From Nymphalis io (lineage: Eukaryota > Arthropoda > Insecta > Lepidoptera > Nymphalidae), in the NCBI RefSeq assembly GCF_905147045.1, contig NC_065911.1:7936001-8000000 (forward strand): DNA of 64,000 nucleotides, given 5' to 3'. The first letter of the stretch is position 1. Each line of letters opens with the position of its first letter. Below are positions 22,047 through 34,483 of this stretch, piece after piece. The notes below the pieces were generated by a model. It saw only the letters and a program-made list of their open reading frames with translations, had not been told where the DNA came from and did not search any database. A program made the position numbers and the translations under genes.

Positions 22047-23570
22047 TCATGAAGGTATTGTTGGTGGCTGCGCACTACAATCATCGATCACAGAGTTGTC
22101 GGCAAAGAGTTTAGCCAGGAGGTCGGCTTTCTCCTGCGGACTGTGAGCTAGCGATCCGTTCGGATTTCTGAGCGGTGGCAGCGAAGGTTGGCAGAAATTG
22201 TTTTGCACAGACTTGGTCAGACGCCAGAGGCTACGGGAGCCCCTAGGATGCGAAATAAGGTCATGACCAATCTGTACAATGCGCTGTGCATCCGCTCTCG
22301 TGTATGCCTTCCTACAGGACATGGAATTTTTATTGTAGTTTGCTTTCAGTGAGTCAATGTTAGATGCCCCGCTAATGCAGCCGTTGATCCACGCGCGATA
22401 TGCCGCCTGCTTAGATGACACAGCGTCGGCACATTCACGAGTGAACCAACGGTTACGCGTGCCCCTATTGATGAGATCTGAGCTGGGAATGTAGTATTCC
22501 ATTCCTAACATGATCTCATCAGCAACAGCAGCGGCACTAGCTGTCGGGTCATTCCCACTGAAGCAACGTTCCTTCCAAGGGACTGACGCATAGTAATCGC
22601 GCATACCGTCCCAATCTGCCGACTTATAGTGCCAAACGCGACGTTTGCATACCGCTGATGGCGGCAGCTTGGCCTGTGGCACTTTGGTAGATATAAGGCC
22701 GTGATCCGAAGAACCAAGTGGAGCTTGAACCACAACCTGATATTCCACCGGGTGAGAAGTCAGCAGAAGATCCAGTAGAGAAGGCGCTTGCCCATCAATG
22801 TCTGGGATCCTGGTGGGCTGATCAACCAGTTGGGTCAAGTCGTGTGTGAGAGCAAAAGCATGAGCAGTTCTTCCAGCATGGTCAGTTTTGAGGGATTTCA
22901 ACCATGATTCATGGTGAGCATTAAAATCCCCCAAAAACACCAATTCCGCGTTAGGAAACTGCTCTTGCGCAGCATCTGCCACCCGACTAAGATGGTCAAA
23001 TAATCGGCTTGTCTCCAAGTCACCATTGTGGGATCTGTAGAGGCACACGTAGACTCGACTCTGACGAACCAGGTCCACACGTACTACCAACATGGAGAAG
23101 GAGGGGTCCTCCAAGCTGCGCAATCGGTGACAACAAACATCCGCCCTGACGAACAAGCATACTCCGGCTTTCGCTTTAAAAGATTCTTCAAGCATGTAGC
23201 CGGGATAGTTAAGGTAGCTGGTGTCGGCAGGGCGGAGTATTTGCGTCTCCGTGAGAAACAACATTGAGTGGTGGACAGCGTTGAGGTTAGCGTGGAGTCC
23301 TCGGATGTTAGAGAACTCGACCTCAAACAGCGTGGGTATGGTGGGGGTGTGCACCGCTGAACGACCGTTATTTCTTATTTGCGCTACCATTTGGAAAAAT
23401 AAGGAAGAGACGTGAAGCGAGCGACGTATTGCCACGATAGGGATGGGCAAAGTATGGAGGCGTGTTTTCCCAAATGTTTGCCAAAAAGGAAAATATACTG
23501 ATCCGCCGGACGGAAGGGCCCCCGAACCCCCCCGGAAGTGGCCACCGGGACCCCACCTTCCGGTCACCAA
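22047..23570 (-). pseudogene. LINE ORF2, endonuclease part
   Basis: This is the first part of the LINE polyprotein, an APE-type endonuclease that nicks target DNA. Visible catalytic blocks are LFLTETQI (the metal-binding Glu), VFLGDFNAHHESW (Asp-Phe-Asn) and GSSDHGLIS (Ser-Asp-His). The frame ends at a TGA at 22047-22049 but continues in the same frame into the reverse transcriptase. The TGA looks like a point change, possibly CGA to TGA. The true start is unclear: the ATG at 23568-23570 is simply the first in frame, and the endonuclease homology begins around 23320 (VEFSNIRGLHANL). Confidence 0.8.
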
Positions 23571-23959
23571 CCGGCACGATGGTCCACCCCGAGATTATGC
23601 GTGGCCTGGTGGGGCAGCCTCGCGAGCTGGTTAGGCACGCTCGGGCCCCTGTACTATGCCACGGGCGGCCAGCGGAACAGCCGTTTCTTCAGGTCTCCCT
23701 GTCCGGCAGGTCAATACAGTTTCCCCCGGCATTGGTTCAACAGCCGTCTCCACCGGACCAACACCCATCGCGGCAATACTCGCTCGGGCACTGGCTGTAC
23801 GCTAGCTGACCTCGAAACGCGGCTGCAAGCCACTTCACGAGTTTTTCACCATGCGTACGGTGGTAACAAGCCAGGCGGATATCCCTTAGTCGCCTCTTAC
23901 GACACCCATGGGAAAGAGAGGGGCAGTGAAATGTATTCTTTCTCCGTCACTGCACGGAT

Positions 23960-25170
23960 AAACAAAAGCATTAACAAAATATTAAAATAAACAATAATAA
24001 TAAGCTTACTAATATATTTCGCTCGATTTATGAAAGTATCCGCAATCATAAGATCGACTTTCGGTAGTTTATTTGTTAGTCTACGTGAAAATACTGCTCT
24101 TATTTTAGCATAAAATAATATATTAATAATCGTTAATAATAGTATTACAAGCGATATTTGGGGCGTCAAATCACAAAGAGGGATAAAATAAATACGAAAT
24201 TATCAACGCGCGTATCGCAAAAGAGTCGTCCGCAATAACGAATGGGTGAAGTGACGTCACAGTCAAAACTCGGACGGAGCAAGAATTATACGAGAACGTC
24301 TAAATTGATTTGCTTATAAAAAAAAATTACATGATATAATCATAATTTTTTCACACATTTTATTATAATCATTTAAAGATTATTTTAGTAGAAAAAAAAT
24401 AACTTTTTTTTTAAATTACATCTTCCTAATTCTTAAATAATAAAGATTTATTTCAAAAATTGAATAATATATATTTAATTTAGCGTCCTAAAGTAAAACA
24501 GATTTTAAAGAACCTCGAATCGGTTTTTTTTAAATAGAACACAAAATTGTATGATGTAAATTACCTACTCAACTACTTTTAAAAATACAAAAATATCACA
24601 TTCGAACACATTCAACAAAAGTCGTGTCAATAATGTCTCTCTCTGTCCACCGACAAAAATGGCGGTTTTAAATTCGCGCGCATCTTTTTTAAATACGCTG
24701 TATTGTTAGTTTGAATCAAGGAATCTCCTCACTATGATTATACATGTAAAACTATTATGTGTCAACTCATGTATTTTTTATATTTCAGTAATACAATAAT
24801 GTAATGTAACTATGAAAACGTAAGAAACATAAATATCATAATTTACTATTACAGGCTTAAATTTTCTGGAATAAATTATGCAAATTGTTAATAAAAATTA
24901 CTGTACGCTCAGTGATCGAATTTCGAACTTAACACAAAAAAAATCAATATTCGAACATTTTCTTCTATTCTTATTTTGATTTTTTTTTATACACAACACA
25001 TTCGTATTTACAAAAAAAAAATTACAAAATGAGAAAATGGTACTGAAACGTTTTGTTTTGATTATATATATATATAACATAAAATGAGGCGTATATCGAG
25101 ATAGATAGACTATGAATGTATAAAGATATAAAGTCAAATTTAGATATTATTTACCATTCGTTATCTTACT
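23960..25170. other. AT-rich intergenic DNA
   Basis: No gene is seen. A CRE-type palindrome GTGACGTCAC lies at 24251-24260 in a CpG-richer patch (24200-24300). ACAAAAATGGCGG near 24652 resembles a YY1-type site. Confidence 0.4.
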
Positions 25171-25172
25171 TC

Positions 25173-25473
25173 CGTAACAGCCTGTGAATGTCCCACTGCT
25201 GGGCTAAAGGCCTCCTCTCCTCTTTTTGAGGAGAAATTTTTGGAGCTTATTCCACCACGCTGCTCCAATGCGGTTTGGTAGAATTCACATGTGGCAGAAT
25301 TTCAGTGAAATTAGACACATGCAGGTTTCCTTACGATGTTTTCCTTCACCGTAAAGCACAAGATGAATTATAATCACAAATTAAGCACATGAAAATTCAG
25401 TGGTGCTTGCCCGGTTTGAACCCACGATCATCGGTTAAGATTCACGCGTTCTTACCACAGGGCCATCTCGGCT
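25173..25473 (-). mobile_element. SINE-B (Metulj-like) copy, near full length
   Basis: It runs from GTAACAGCCTGTGAATGTCC to GGGCCATCTCGGC. It may lie beyond the FoxP 3' UTR; transcript data would be needed. Confidence 0.85.
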
Positions 25474-25479
25474 TACTTC

Positions 25480-28400
25480 ATCATGATCTTACTTATTAAA
25501 TGTAAAAACTTGCTTACCACGGCCGCGTGTCGGAGCGGGAGAATGGTTTAGGTGTATGAATTATTCAGTCTGTTCATATTAAATAACTAGGATAAATAAA
25601 ACAAAATATTATTTGTAATGATTTGGTTTAATACAACACTAATTAAGTATAATTTACAATGTTTAATAAATGTAATTCAGTGTCCCACGTCGGGCGCCAT
25701 TATTATAGACATTCAAATAAATCACTTGATACGAAGTGGAAACTAAGTTTATGCTGCTTTAGAAGTATACACTCGGTACATAGCTTATTGTAACTTAATT
25801 TAGGTTTAAGTAACACCATATTCACTTATCTAAGTATACAAATGTTACTAAAAATGTGACATAAGTGATAAAAAATCGAAATAAAAAAAATTAAGTAGTT
25901 ATTAAATAAAAAAAATAACAATAAGCTATGTGTGACCGATAAATAAGAACTTATTATAGACCAATTGTCATATTTGTTCCTTTAAAATAAGGTTAAGGTA
26001 TTATTTAAATAAACAAAAACAAAAAAAAAGAAAATACAATGAATAGAAATATAAAATAAATTAAAGCACGTGCAACTCTGTACACGGGACAGAAGTGAAA
26101 CTTCTTTGCGTCAGAAACGTATCATTCAAACGTTGCATTCGTATTCGAAATTATAATCACGCCCAAAGAAGATTCACTTCAAAATACAACTCAAATGAAA
26201 AGTGATTTAGAAATTCAGCTTCACTGATTATTTCTAAGTTATTTAAATGCAAATTTGAATATAGCCCACCATCCACCAAGTTATTTAAGTCTCTACAATA
26301 CATAATTGTGATATGATTATTTTTACCCTTTTATAATTATTTGGAATAACACGAACGATTTCTATTGACTATTACTTTAATAAATGCTTACAAGAATATT
26401 TTGAAACACTAAAAAATTCTGAATTTTAATTAATCGTTAATTTTCATCATCAAATAAAATCAACGTTCAGAATCTGTTATCTATTATAGTGAAAATTTAA
26501 CTACTAAGTATTTTTTTTTTTCTAAATTTCCTACAACATGAACGATTTAATATGCATTTTAAGTGAACGTTTACATAAGCCTAGAATTTTAATTCCTTAA
26601 ACAATTTACATTTGATAATGACAATAATGATAAATATTTACAGCGCGAAAACAATTCCATTTGATCACAATAAAAAAAAATAAAGTACCATCATTAACCC
26701 TATGGCACAGTATGTGAAATACCTTAAAAAAATTTAAAAAATATATATATATATATATCAGATCATAAATAAATCAATTCCGTATACTTTCGTACTTACG
26801 TGTAAAAATAAAAGCAAATCTGGTTGATTAAAAAAAAAAACCTTTGAGATCTCCGACAATTTCTTGTCCTTGTCAGCTTTAAGTAGAAACTATAACATGC
26901 TTTTACATTATATCCATTTCACTACAAGTACAAAATGTAAACAATAGTATGTAACATGAACTTCACTTATTACCTTTTTATTATTTTATATTTTTGGGAG
27001 TATAATCTCTGTACGCGTTATAGATTTGATTACAGGCACAGGGGACATAACATCTTGGTTCCCAAGGTTGGTGGCGCATTGGTAATGTAAGCGATGGTTA
27101 ACATTTCTTATAATGCCAGGGCATTGGTGACCACTTACCACCAGGTGGCTTATATGCTCGTCCGCCTTCCTATTCTATATAAAAAAAAAAAGATTTCGAC
27201 GAGTTCGATTCTGTATTCTGTATCTTTTGCATTTTATATTCTGAGAATGTGAGTAATAACAAAATTGTTTTTAAATTCATTTCATTTAACACAGGAGAAT
27301 AATTAACAGCCAGCCTTAACAATAACATCGCCATTGTAGTATTAAGGGACTTTCCTCTTAAGGGTCTATATAACCTCAAATGGCTACGTTTAATGCAGCA
27401 TAACAATTACATTTTTCAATAAATCTCTTTGTAAATAATATATAGTAAAGGGTATATATAGTATATGTTGTGAAAATACGATTCTTAAAAAAAATCTCGA
27501 TAGAAAAATACACAAAATAATTTAAGTACATATGAATGAATATGTTTATATAAACTAAATACAATATGGGTACTTTCTGATTTAGATATTGAATTGAAAA
27601 CCATTTTGCTTTCAGTTCGTTGTTAGATATTCAACTCTGAAAAAATAAGTGTCACGTACAATTTTTTCTGATACAATTCTAAGCACCGCCCGACCTGCGC
27701 TGCCGAACCAATTCGCATACGGAATACGCGATTTCTGTTAGTTAAATGGAATATGACAGCAAGAAAAAATAAAAAAACGGAATTGCAGAAAAGAAAATGA
27801 TTGTTTATTAATATAATAAACTTGAATGAATTATCGTACCTAACATCTTTAAATATATAATCTTGCTTGATGCAAGTGAGATAGCTGCTATAGTGCGGGG
27901 GTGAGACGGGGACAGAATTTCAATTCGAACTGAGGTAATACAGACTCTTAAGATGAACGTTTGGGGCTCATTTCAACGCTGTTTCAGCTGACACACGTTT
28001 TCTTCACTCGAATACCAAAACTTCGTTATAATTTAATTAACGCTCAAAGTATTAGATACTTTACATGTCAACATGGGAAGACAAAATCGCAATGAGACAT
28101 ATTACTAGTAGACAAAACGTAAGGAATATATATATATATACTTTGTTTGTTTACATTATGTAGATATATATAATGAAATGGACTGGATAATATCGTACCA
28201 CAGTAACAAAACAATATCTAACAAGGAATGGAATTCGAACGAAAACGCTATGCGTGTTTAATTTATGTACCAATTAAAACTATGACAGATCAATATTACT
28301 ACTTATTGTTCTTATTTGTTTATTACAAATAATGATTATATAATTTTAAATATTGATATGACCCTTTTAAGGTTAACTATCGTTGATTGTTTGATTATTC

Positions 28401-29085
28401 ATCCAACATTACGCCTAACACTTAAACTAATCTCTAACAATTCGAAATATTTAACTTTAGCTATGTATTTTTTAATCTTAATTTAAAAAAAAAAAAATTA
28501 AAAAAATATCGAACATTAAACCTATAATACTTCAAAATCCCCGTTAAAACCGGGCAAATAAGATTAAAACTGAAAAAAAATATATTTGGTTATTCCTAAA
28601 TCGTTTTATGATTTTAATTATAAAAATCCAACTGTGAACACATTAAAACACCGTCCGCTAACTTGAAATAGAGCTAAACCCGTAAATATAAATCGTATTA
28701 CATACTGTGATATTACACGCTACTCTACACTAACGGTTACGCGAAAAACGTCCATATTGTAATAAACACAAGAATCACTTCGTATTGCTATAAATTCAGT
28801 TCACAATTACCTTCATCACCGTTCAGAATTTCGAACGATAATAGAACGTTCGATTCTGAACACGATCGTTATTCACATCACATACAAATACGACGAATCG
28901 TATTATATAACGGTCGAATATTATACCGTTTGAATTAAAATATTAACACTTAAGATGTTAGCACGGATCATAATTCGATCGATTCTGATCGTAATTATAT
29001 TTTTTTTTTATTTCAGCCTCTTGCAAATTCTTTGTTTAGTTTATCGAGACTTACTTGGAAGTCGTTATGTTTTTTTTTTTTAAAT
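25480..29085 (-). other. Presumed FoxP 3' UTR / 3' flank
   Basis: AT-rich and largely free of repeats except a SINE-A piece at 27028-27191. No coding exon is recognised. Several AATAAA-type signals exist on the minus strand, including one overlapping the stop codon, so the poly-A site cannot be picked by eye. A (TA)n run lies at about 26740-26758. At 25681-25700 the minus strand reads TGGCGCCCGACGTGGGAC, like a retroelement primer-binding site. Confidence 0.4.
27028..27191 (+). mobile_element. SINE-A copy, 5' truncated
   Basis: GATTACAGGCACAGGGGACA to CTTCCTATTCTATATAAAAA. Confidence 0.85.
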
Positions 29086-29249
29086 TTATTTGTCAGATCT
29101 TTGTTCATTCAGGGAGAGGTTTTCGGCTTCATCCTTGATGTGTGACATGGAGGCGCGGTATCGGTCCTCGGAGCGCGGGTAGTCGTCGTAAGGACTAGTC
29201 TCGCTGGAGCGATTGCTCGATGATTCCTTATTGGAATTCTGGTAATCTC
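29086..29249 (-). CDS. FoxP: FoxP coding exon 17 (C-terminus and stop)
   Basis: TTGTTCCCAG|GAGATTACC to a TAA at 29086-29088. It encodes a Ser-rich then acidic tail: SPYDDYPRSEDRYRASMSHI, KDEAENLSLNE. IKDE is a second SUMO-type motif. An AATAAA overlaps the stop codon but is probably not the poly-A signal. Confidence 0.9.
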
Positions 29250-32200
29250 CTGGGAACAAATGATATGTGAGTGACCAGTGAGTGATTATTATGTATTGAT
29301 ATTTACAAAAAAGCCAAGGTCAAATAGATTCCTCTAGAAACTATTCAGTCAAACTAAGCTGATATCATTTGAGAAACGATAGCAGTCTGATCGGCATGGT
29401 AATAAGCGCAAGCAATCCCGTGACATCACACGAAGAAACAACCTGTAAATTTCTTACTACCGGGTAAATACTCTCCCTCTTGAGGAGATGTTTTGAAACT
29501 TATTGCAACACTCTATTTACTTTCGAGGTGGTTGGGTTTTGTGCAAGCCCGTCTGGATAGCTACCACCCAATCATCAGATATCCTACCGTTGTGTTGAGT
29601 GAGCCAACTACAGGCACAAGGAACATAACATAACATCTTCGTTCCCAAGGTCGGTGGCGCATTGTCGAAGTAAGGAATGGTTGATCATTCATACATCGCC
29701 AATGTCTATAGGCAGTGGTGACCACTTAACATCACCCATTTGCCCATCCGCTTACCTACAAGATTAAAAAAAACTGCTCCATTTATTACCTTTGTTAGAA
29801 TAATCGGAAGCTTGCATCTCATTCTTCAGAGCGTACAGGTTTGGTTTGACATCCTGAGCCTCGTTGGCGCTCAGGTCTTCTGCTTTCACGTCGTGGGACG
29901 AACTGCTGTTACCGTAGCCGTTCATAATCGGTGGCCGACTGTGAACAGAGGTTATTTTAAGAGACCGCCAATGTGACCTGATCCATATATAATAGTTTCG
30001 TGTGAAACTTCTATTTTGACACACTGCTAAATATATTTAATCAGCGTTTTCGATTGCAAGTGAACTCTATGTGTTCCATTTTAATAATCATCACAATCAT
30101 AATATTTTTTTATCAATCAATAAACAGGTTTGATGTTTCTTGATAAAATATTATAATTATCAACCATTGATGAAACAAATTTGGTAAAAGAACATTTCAG
30201 CACTTAATTTATGTAATAACACATAAAATTATACATTTATACCTAATTGCTATTATTTAAATGTAGATCTGTGATTCTCATAGAACTGACATTTTAAAAT
30301 TGGAATGTGATATACATTGAAATTATTGCTTAGAATATTGCTACGCAATTACGCTCAAATGTCGGGACGGATTCAAATAGAATTCGGCACGGCGTTATTC
30401 AAGCCGAGAGTAGTTGGCTTAGCTTAAAAATTAGACGAGCCGGTTGGCGTGGTTGTTAGCTTGCCTTTCACGCCAAAGATTGTGGGTTTGATTCCCACCC
30501 AGGACAGATATTTGTGTGCATGAACGCGTCTATTTGTCCTGAGTCCGGGTGTAATTATCTATATAAGTATGTATTTACAAAAAAAAAGTAATATATGTAT
30601 TATATCAGTTGTCTGGTTTCCAGAGTACAAGTCTGCTTAATTTGGGATCAGATGGCCGTGTGTGAATAATGTCCCAGGATATTATTATTATTATTATTAT
30701 CATATATTGAAGCAAATGAGTGTTCATGTGAAATGCGTTTCCATTTAATTTGGTATTCAACTAACCTGTAATCATCATGTGAAGTTGGATATTCCTCACT
30801 TTGCATCATATGGTCATCGCCGGTCATGTACGACAGGTTGCAATCTTCCATCATGCCCTGGAATTGGATTGAAAACATTAGTCCAGCGATGCCAATTATT
30901 GTTCTTCTTTCTATCGAGTCCTGTGGTTTCCTATCCTTGAAGAAGCATATAGACATATTACACGCATTTTTCTTTTAGATGAAGATCCTAATAAAATAAT
31001 CAAAAATTATAAGATACTTAAAAATGTATATAATGGCTTTCTTAGAAATTATATCTGGAAATTTTATCGAATAAAGAAAGACATTACTTACACTTAGAAA
31101 AGAATAGAATTGTCAAGTGACAATTAATTGGGCATATCCCTAACATATAAAAGGTTACATCTTCTAACCCAAAAATTCAAAGTCGAATTGCATTTTGTAA
31201 TTTTCAAAATATATATATAATGTTATTGTAAACCAAATACTGATGCTTGAAAACTGCATGATTGAAAAGATTATTTACCTGAAGATTTCGTTTAAGAGCT
31301 TCATTGTAACTGTGAGGGCTTGTCATCATTGGCGGACTCTGAGCTCCCATGAACCTGTCGTAACATTAATTTATTTAAAACAAAAGCACTTCCGAAATAG
31401 CTGCAAAATATTTCACTTGAAAAATTTGAAATTAGATTTTATTCTATTTAAAAAATCTTTTGATAAAATAAAAATAAAATGAATATCATACCCCGGCCAT
31501 CACAGACCTTTTCATTACTTTTTTAAAATAAAAAAATAGTATTTATCTGTTCAGTGTCAAAATTGTGAAGTGTACAATTTGGAAGGTATGAAACCAATTA
31601 GTTTGTACAAGTAATTTATGTAAGAGTCGATTAATGATGAGTGTGTATGTGTGTGTGAAAAGATAAAAGATAAAAAGATAATAAAGAATAAAATAGATAA
31701 AAAGGCAAGCATATCGAAAAAAATACGATAAAAAAACACTAAATCTAGCATGCGACGAAAATGCAGAAGCGAAGCTAAGCCAAGACTTACCTTAACAAGG
31801 AAGCATGCAAGAATAAACATGGGGAATACGAAAGTATTACAAGACAATCTTACTTGGGTATCCAACGACGATCTCCTTTACAATATAAACGCGATATACA
31901 TGCATAATGATGATTATATTTTAAATAAACATGATGAAATATCTTTGACTGTTTCTTTCAAATACGCGTAAATCAAAAATGATATCAGTGATACAGCAAA
32001 ATATTATGATTAAAGCTAATTAATCGAATCATTAAATTGTGATGTTAAAAATATATCGCAAAACAATTAACTTATAGCCTCGCAAACTAGAAACGTGTGC
32101 TTATATATCTAAATATATAAATAAATATATGATTGATAATCTTAAAAATTACACCGTTAAAGCGACTGAAATCGAATCAATCGTCCAATACTAACATTTG

Positions 32201-34426
32201 ATACTAGTAAAATTCCAATTGTGAATTGCTGGCTGAAAATTGAACCGATCTAATCACAAGTAGGGTTCAAATTAAAAATATTACTGATGATATATGAACA
32301 CACGCTATATATATTTACTATATCATATAAACATGTGGCTCTAGTTACATACTAACATGACAGTTGTTTATATCTAAGCTTATACAGTGACACCGTTCAT
32401 CATGGTCAGAAACACCGAATCTAAATGAAACAGAAAATCATCACTGGCTGTGATAATTTTGAGTTCGTTTCAAATATTTCACATACATGAAAACTCTATT
32501 TGGACGCGATCGTCCAACGATTATCCCAAGAGTGGTTAGTCCAAGTTTCGAATTCCATATTTAGCGTAAAGGACTAATTCGAAAATAATATTTTGAATGA
32601 GATATTTTTTTTTGTTTTCGCTATCTATTTGTGATTCAGCATGATTTTTTAATAATAAATGTAAAATTGATTTCAATTTTCTCGGAGGTAATCAATGGTC
32701 GGAGGTCCATCGCGTTCCTGTACCATGCTGAATAACGAATTGTCTATTAAGCTGGCTAATCTGATTCGTTGGACGGTCGCAACTTCTATGCGGCTGCACC
32801 CTTACTGTGGGGGAGCGGCGTTGGGTCCCGGCGAGGGCTCATACTTCCTGGGCCGGCCGCGGCTCAGGTGCCGTCTCTTCACGAACTCCGCGTCATCCAC
32901 CATCCAGAATGAGCCGAAGTCATCCTCGTAGCGCACGAAACATTTGTGCAGAGACAGGTTCGTCCGGATCGCGTTCTATAATTCATCTTTCTTTAGCACA
33001 TGTAAGGAAAAACGTTTTATCCCCACCGTTAGTATCGATACTTAGTGATATTAGATGTGCTTCAATCGTTCGATCGTTGTGATAAACGATGATGAGACGA
33101 TTGCAGCACATTTAGATCGTCGTGGAAGTGTCGGTGATTAACATGCAGGGACGGCCCAAGAAGAGAGAACCCGGGATGGGAGCGATGGTAGGAGCGAGGT
33201 TAATAGGCAAGCCAGAAAAAATGTTATTTATCGTTGCGCTGAAATCCACGAACACACACATATAACGAACCCTAAATACAAAAATTACAATAACATATTG
33301 TAACGTCGTAAGCGACGCTATATCAGCAAGAATACATAGCCATATCGCTTACAGCGTTACTTACAATTTAAAATTAACTACACAAATAAATACAAATTTA
33401 AAAATCTGAAACGAGAAAAACGTTTATTTACACAATAAGAGTTAAATACATAACTAGATTAGATAGAGAATATTAAGAAGAGATTAATATGTTTAGTTTA
33501 TTTTGAGTAAGTGTGAAATGTTTATAGTGGTCGAATTATTTTATTGTGTAACGAGAACAATATCAATTTAAGATTATTTCAATTGGCTGAAATGCTTTTT
33601 TTTTGACTGTTAAATTTGTATAAAATATAGCAAATAAATAAAACTATCATTATTTTTTAAAAGTATTTCCCGTCCATTTATATATTTTTAATTTTTTTGT
33701 TAAATTTGTTTTTTTTTTCATTACTCATTTTATAAATTGTTGTAAAATATCAGAGAAATGGATAGCTTTCATATTATTATAAGTTGTCCAGTGTAAGTTA
33801 AATGTAAGTTAGTGTAATTTCAATTATTGTGTATAATGAGATGCCGATATTTCGAAGTTCATAAGTTGCATAACATTTGTAAGTGTAGCATGTATTTTTT
33901 GTTTGATATCAATTTGTTTTATTTAAATAAAATTAACATTGTTGTTATTTGTACTTATTAAATGGTGATACAGATGTATAATTCAAGACAATCATGAAAA
34001 ATATTTGATAAAAATGTCGTTTTTTTATTTGAAATTATATGACGCGTCATTCAGTACAGTACAGTAACAGCCTGTGAATGTCCCACTGCTGGGCTAAGGC
34101 CTCCTCTCCCTTTTTGAGGAGAAGGTATGGAGCTTATTCCACCACGCTGCTCCATTGCGTGTTGGTCGAATACACATGTGGCAGAATTTCAATGAAATTA
34201 GACACATGCAGGTTTCCTCACGATGTTTGTCATCACCGAATAGCACGAGATGATTTATAATCACAAATTAAGCACATGTATATTCAGTAATGCTTACCTG
34301 GGTTTGAACCCACGAACATCGGTTAAGATTCACGCGTTCTAACCACTAGGCCATCTCGTTAAATGTATAATATACCATTATTTTTTTTTTTAATTCGATA
34401 TTTCTATTTGAAATTATATAAGTGTC

Positions 34427-34483
<57 letters not shown>

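Larger units (their letters stand above)
20342..23950 (-). mobile_element. Near full-length non-LTR retrotransposon (Jockey/CR1-like)
   Basis: On the minus strand it has, in order: a GC-rich 5' region (about 23950-23440), an APE-type endonuclease, a reverse transcriptase, a C-terminal domain, a short 3' UTR with a strong hairpin (20382-20418) and an A tail (seen as T at 20342-20358). It would copy itself by target-primed reverse transcription. Damage visible: one in-frame TGA (22047-22049) and a frameshift near 21225, possibly another near 20640. The 5' boundary is approximate and I could not find a convincing target-site duplication. Clade is by eye; RT phylogeny would decide between Jockey and CR1-like. 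Confidence 0.85.

Noticed and set aside
23443..23990. Several overlapping plus-strand frames of 63-150 codons
   Set aside because: They lie antisense to the GC-rich 5' part of the LINE and have no recognisable content.
29085..29090. Poly-A signal overlapping the FoxP stop
   Set aside because: AATAAA here is formed by the stop-codon context. Cleavage would leave almost no 3' UTR, which is unlikely.
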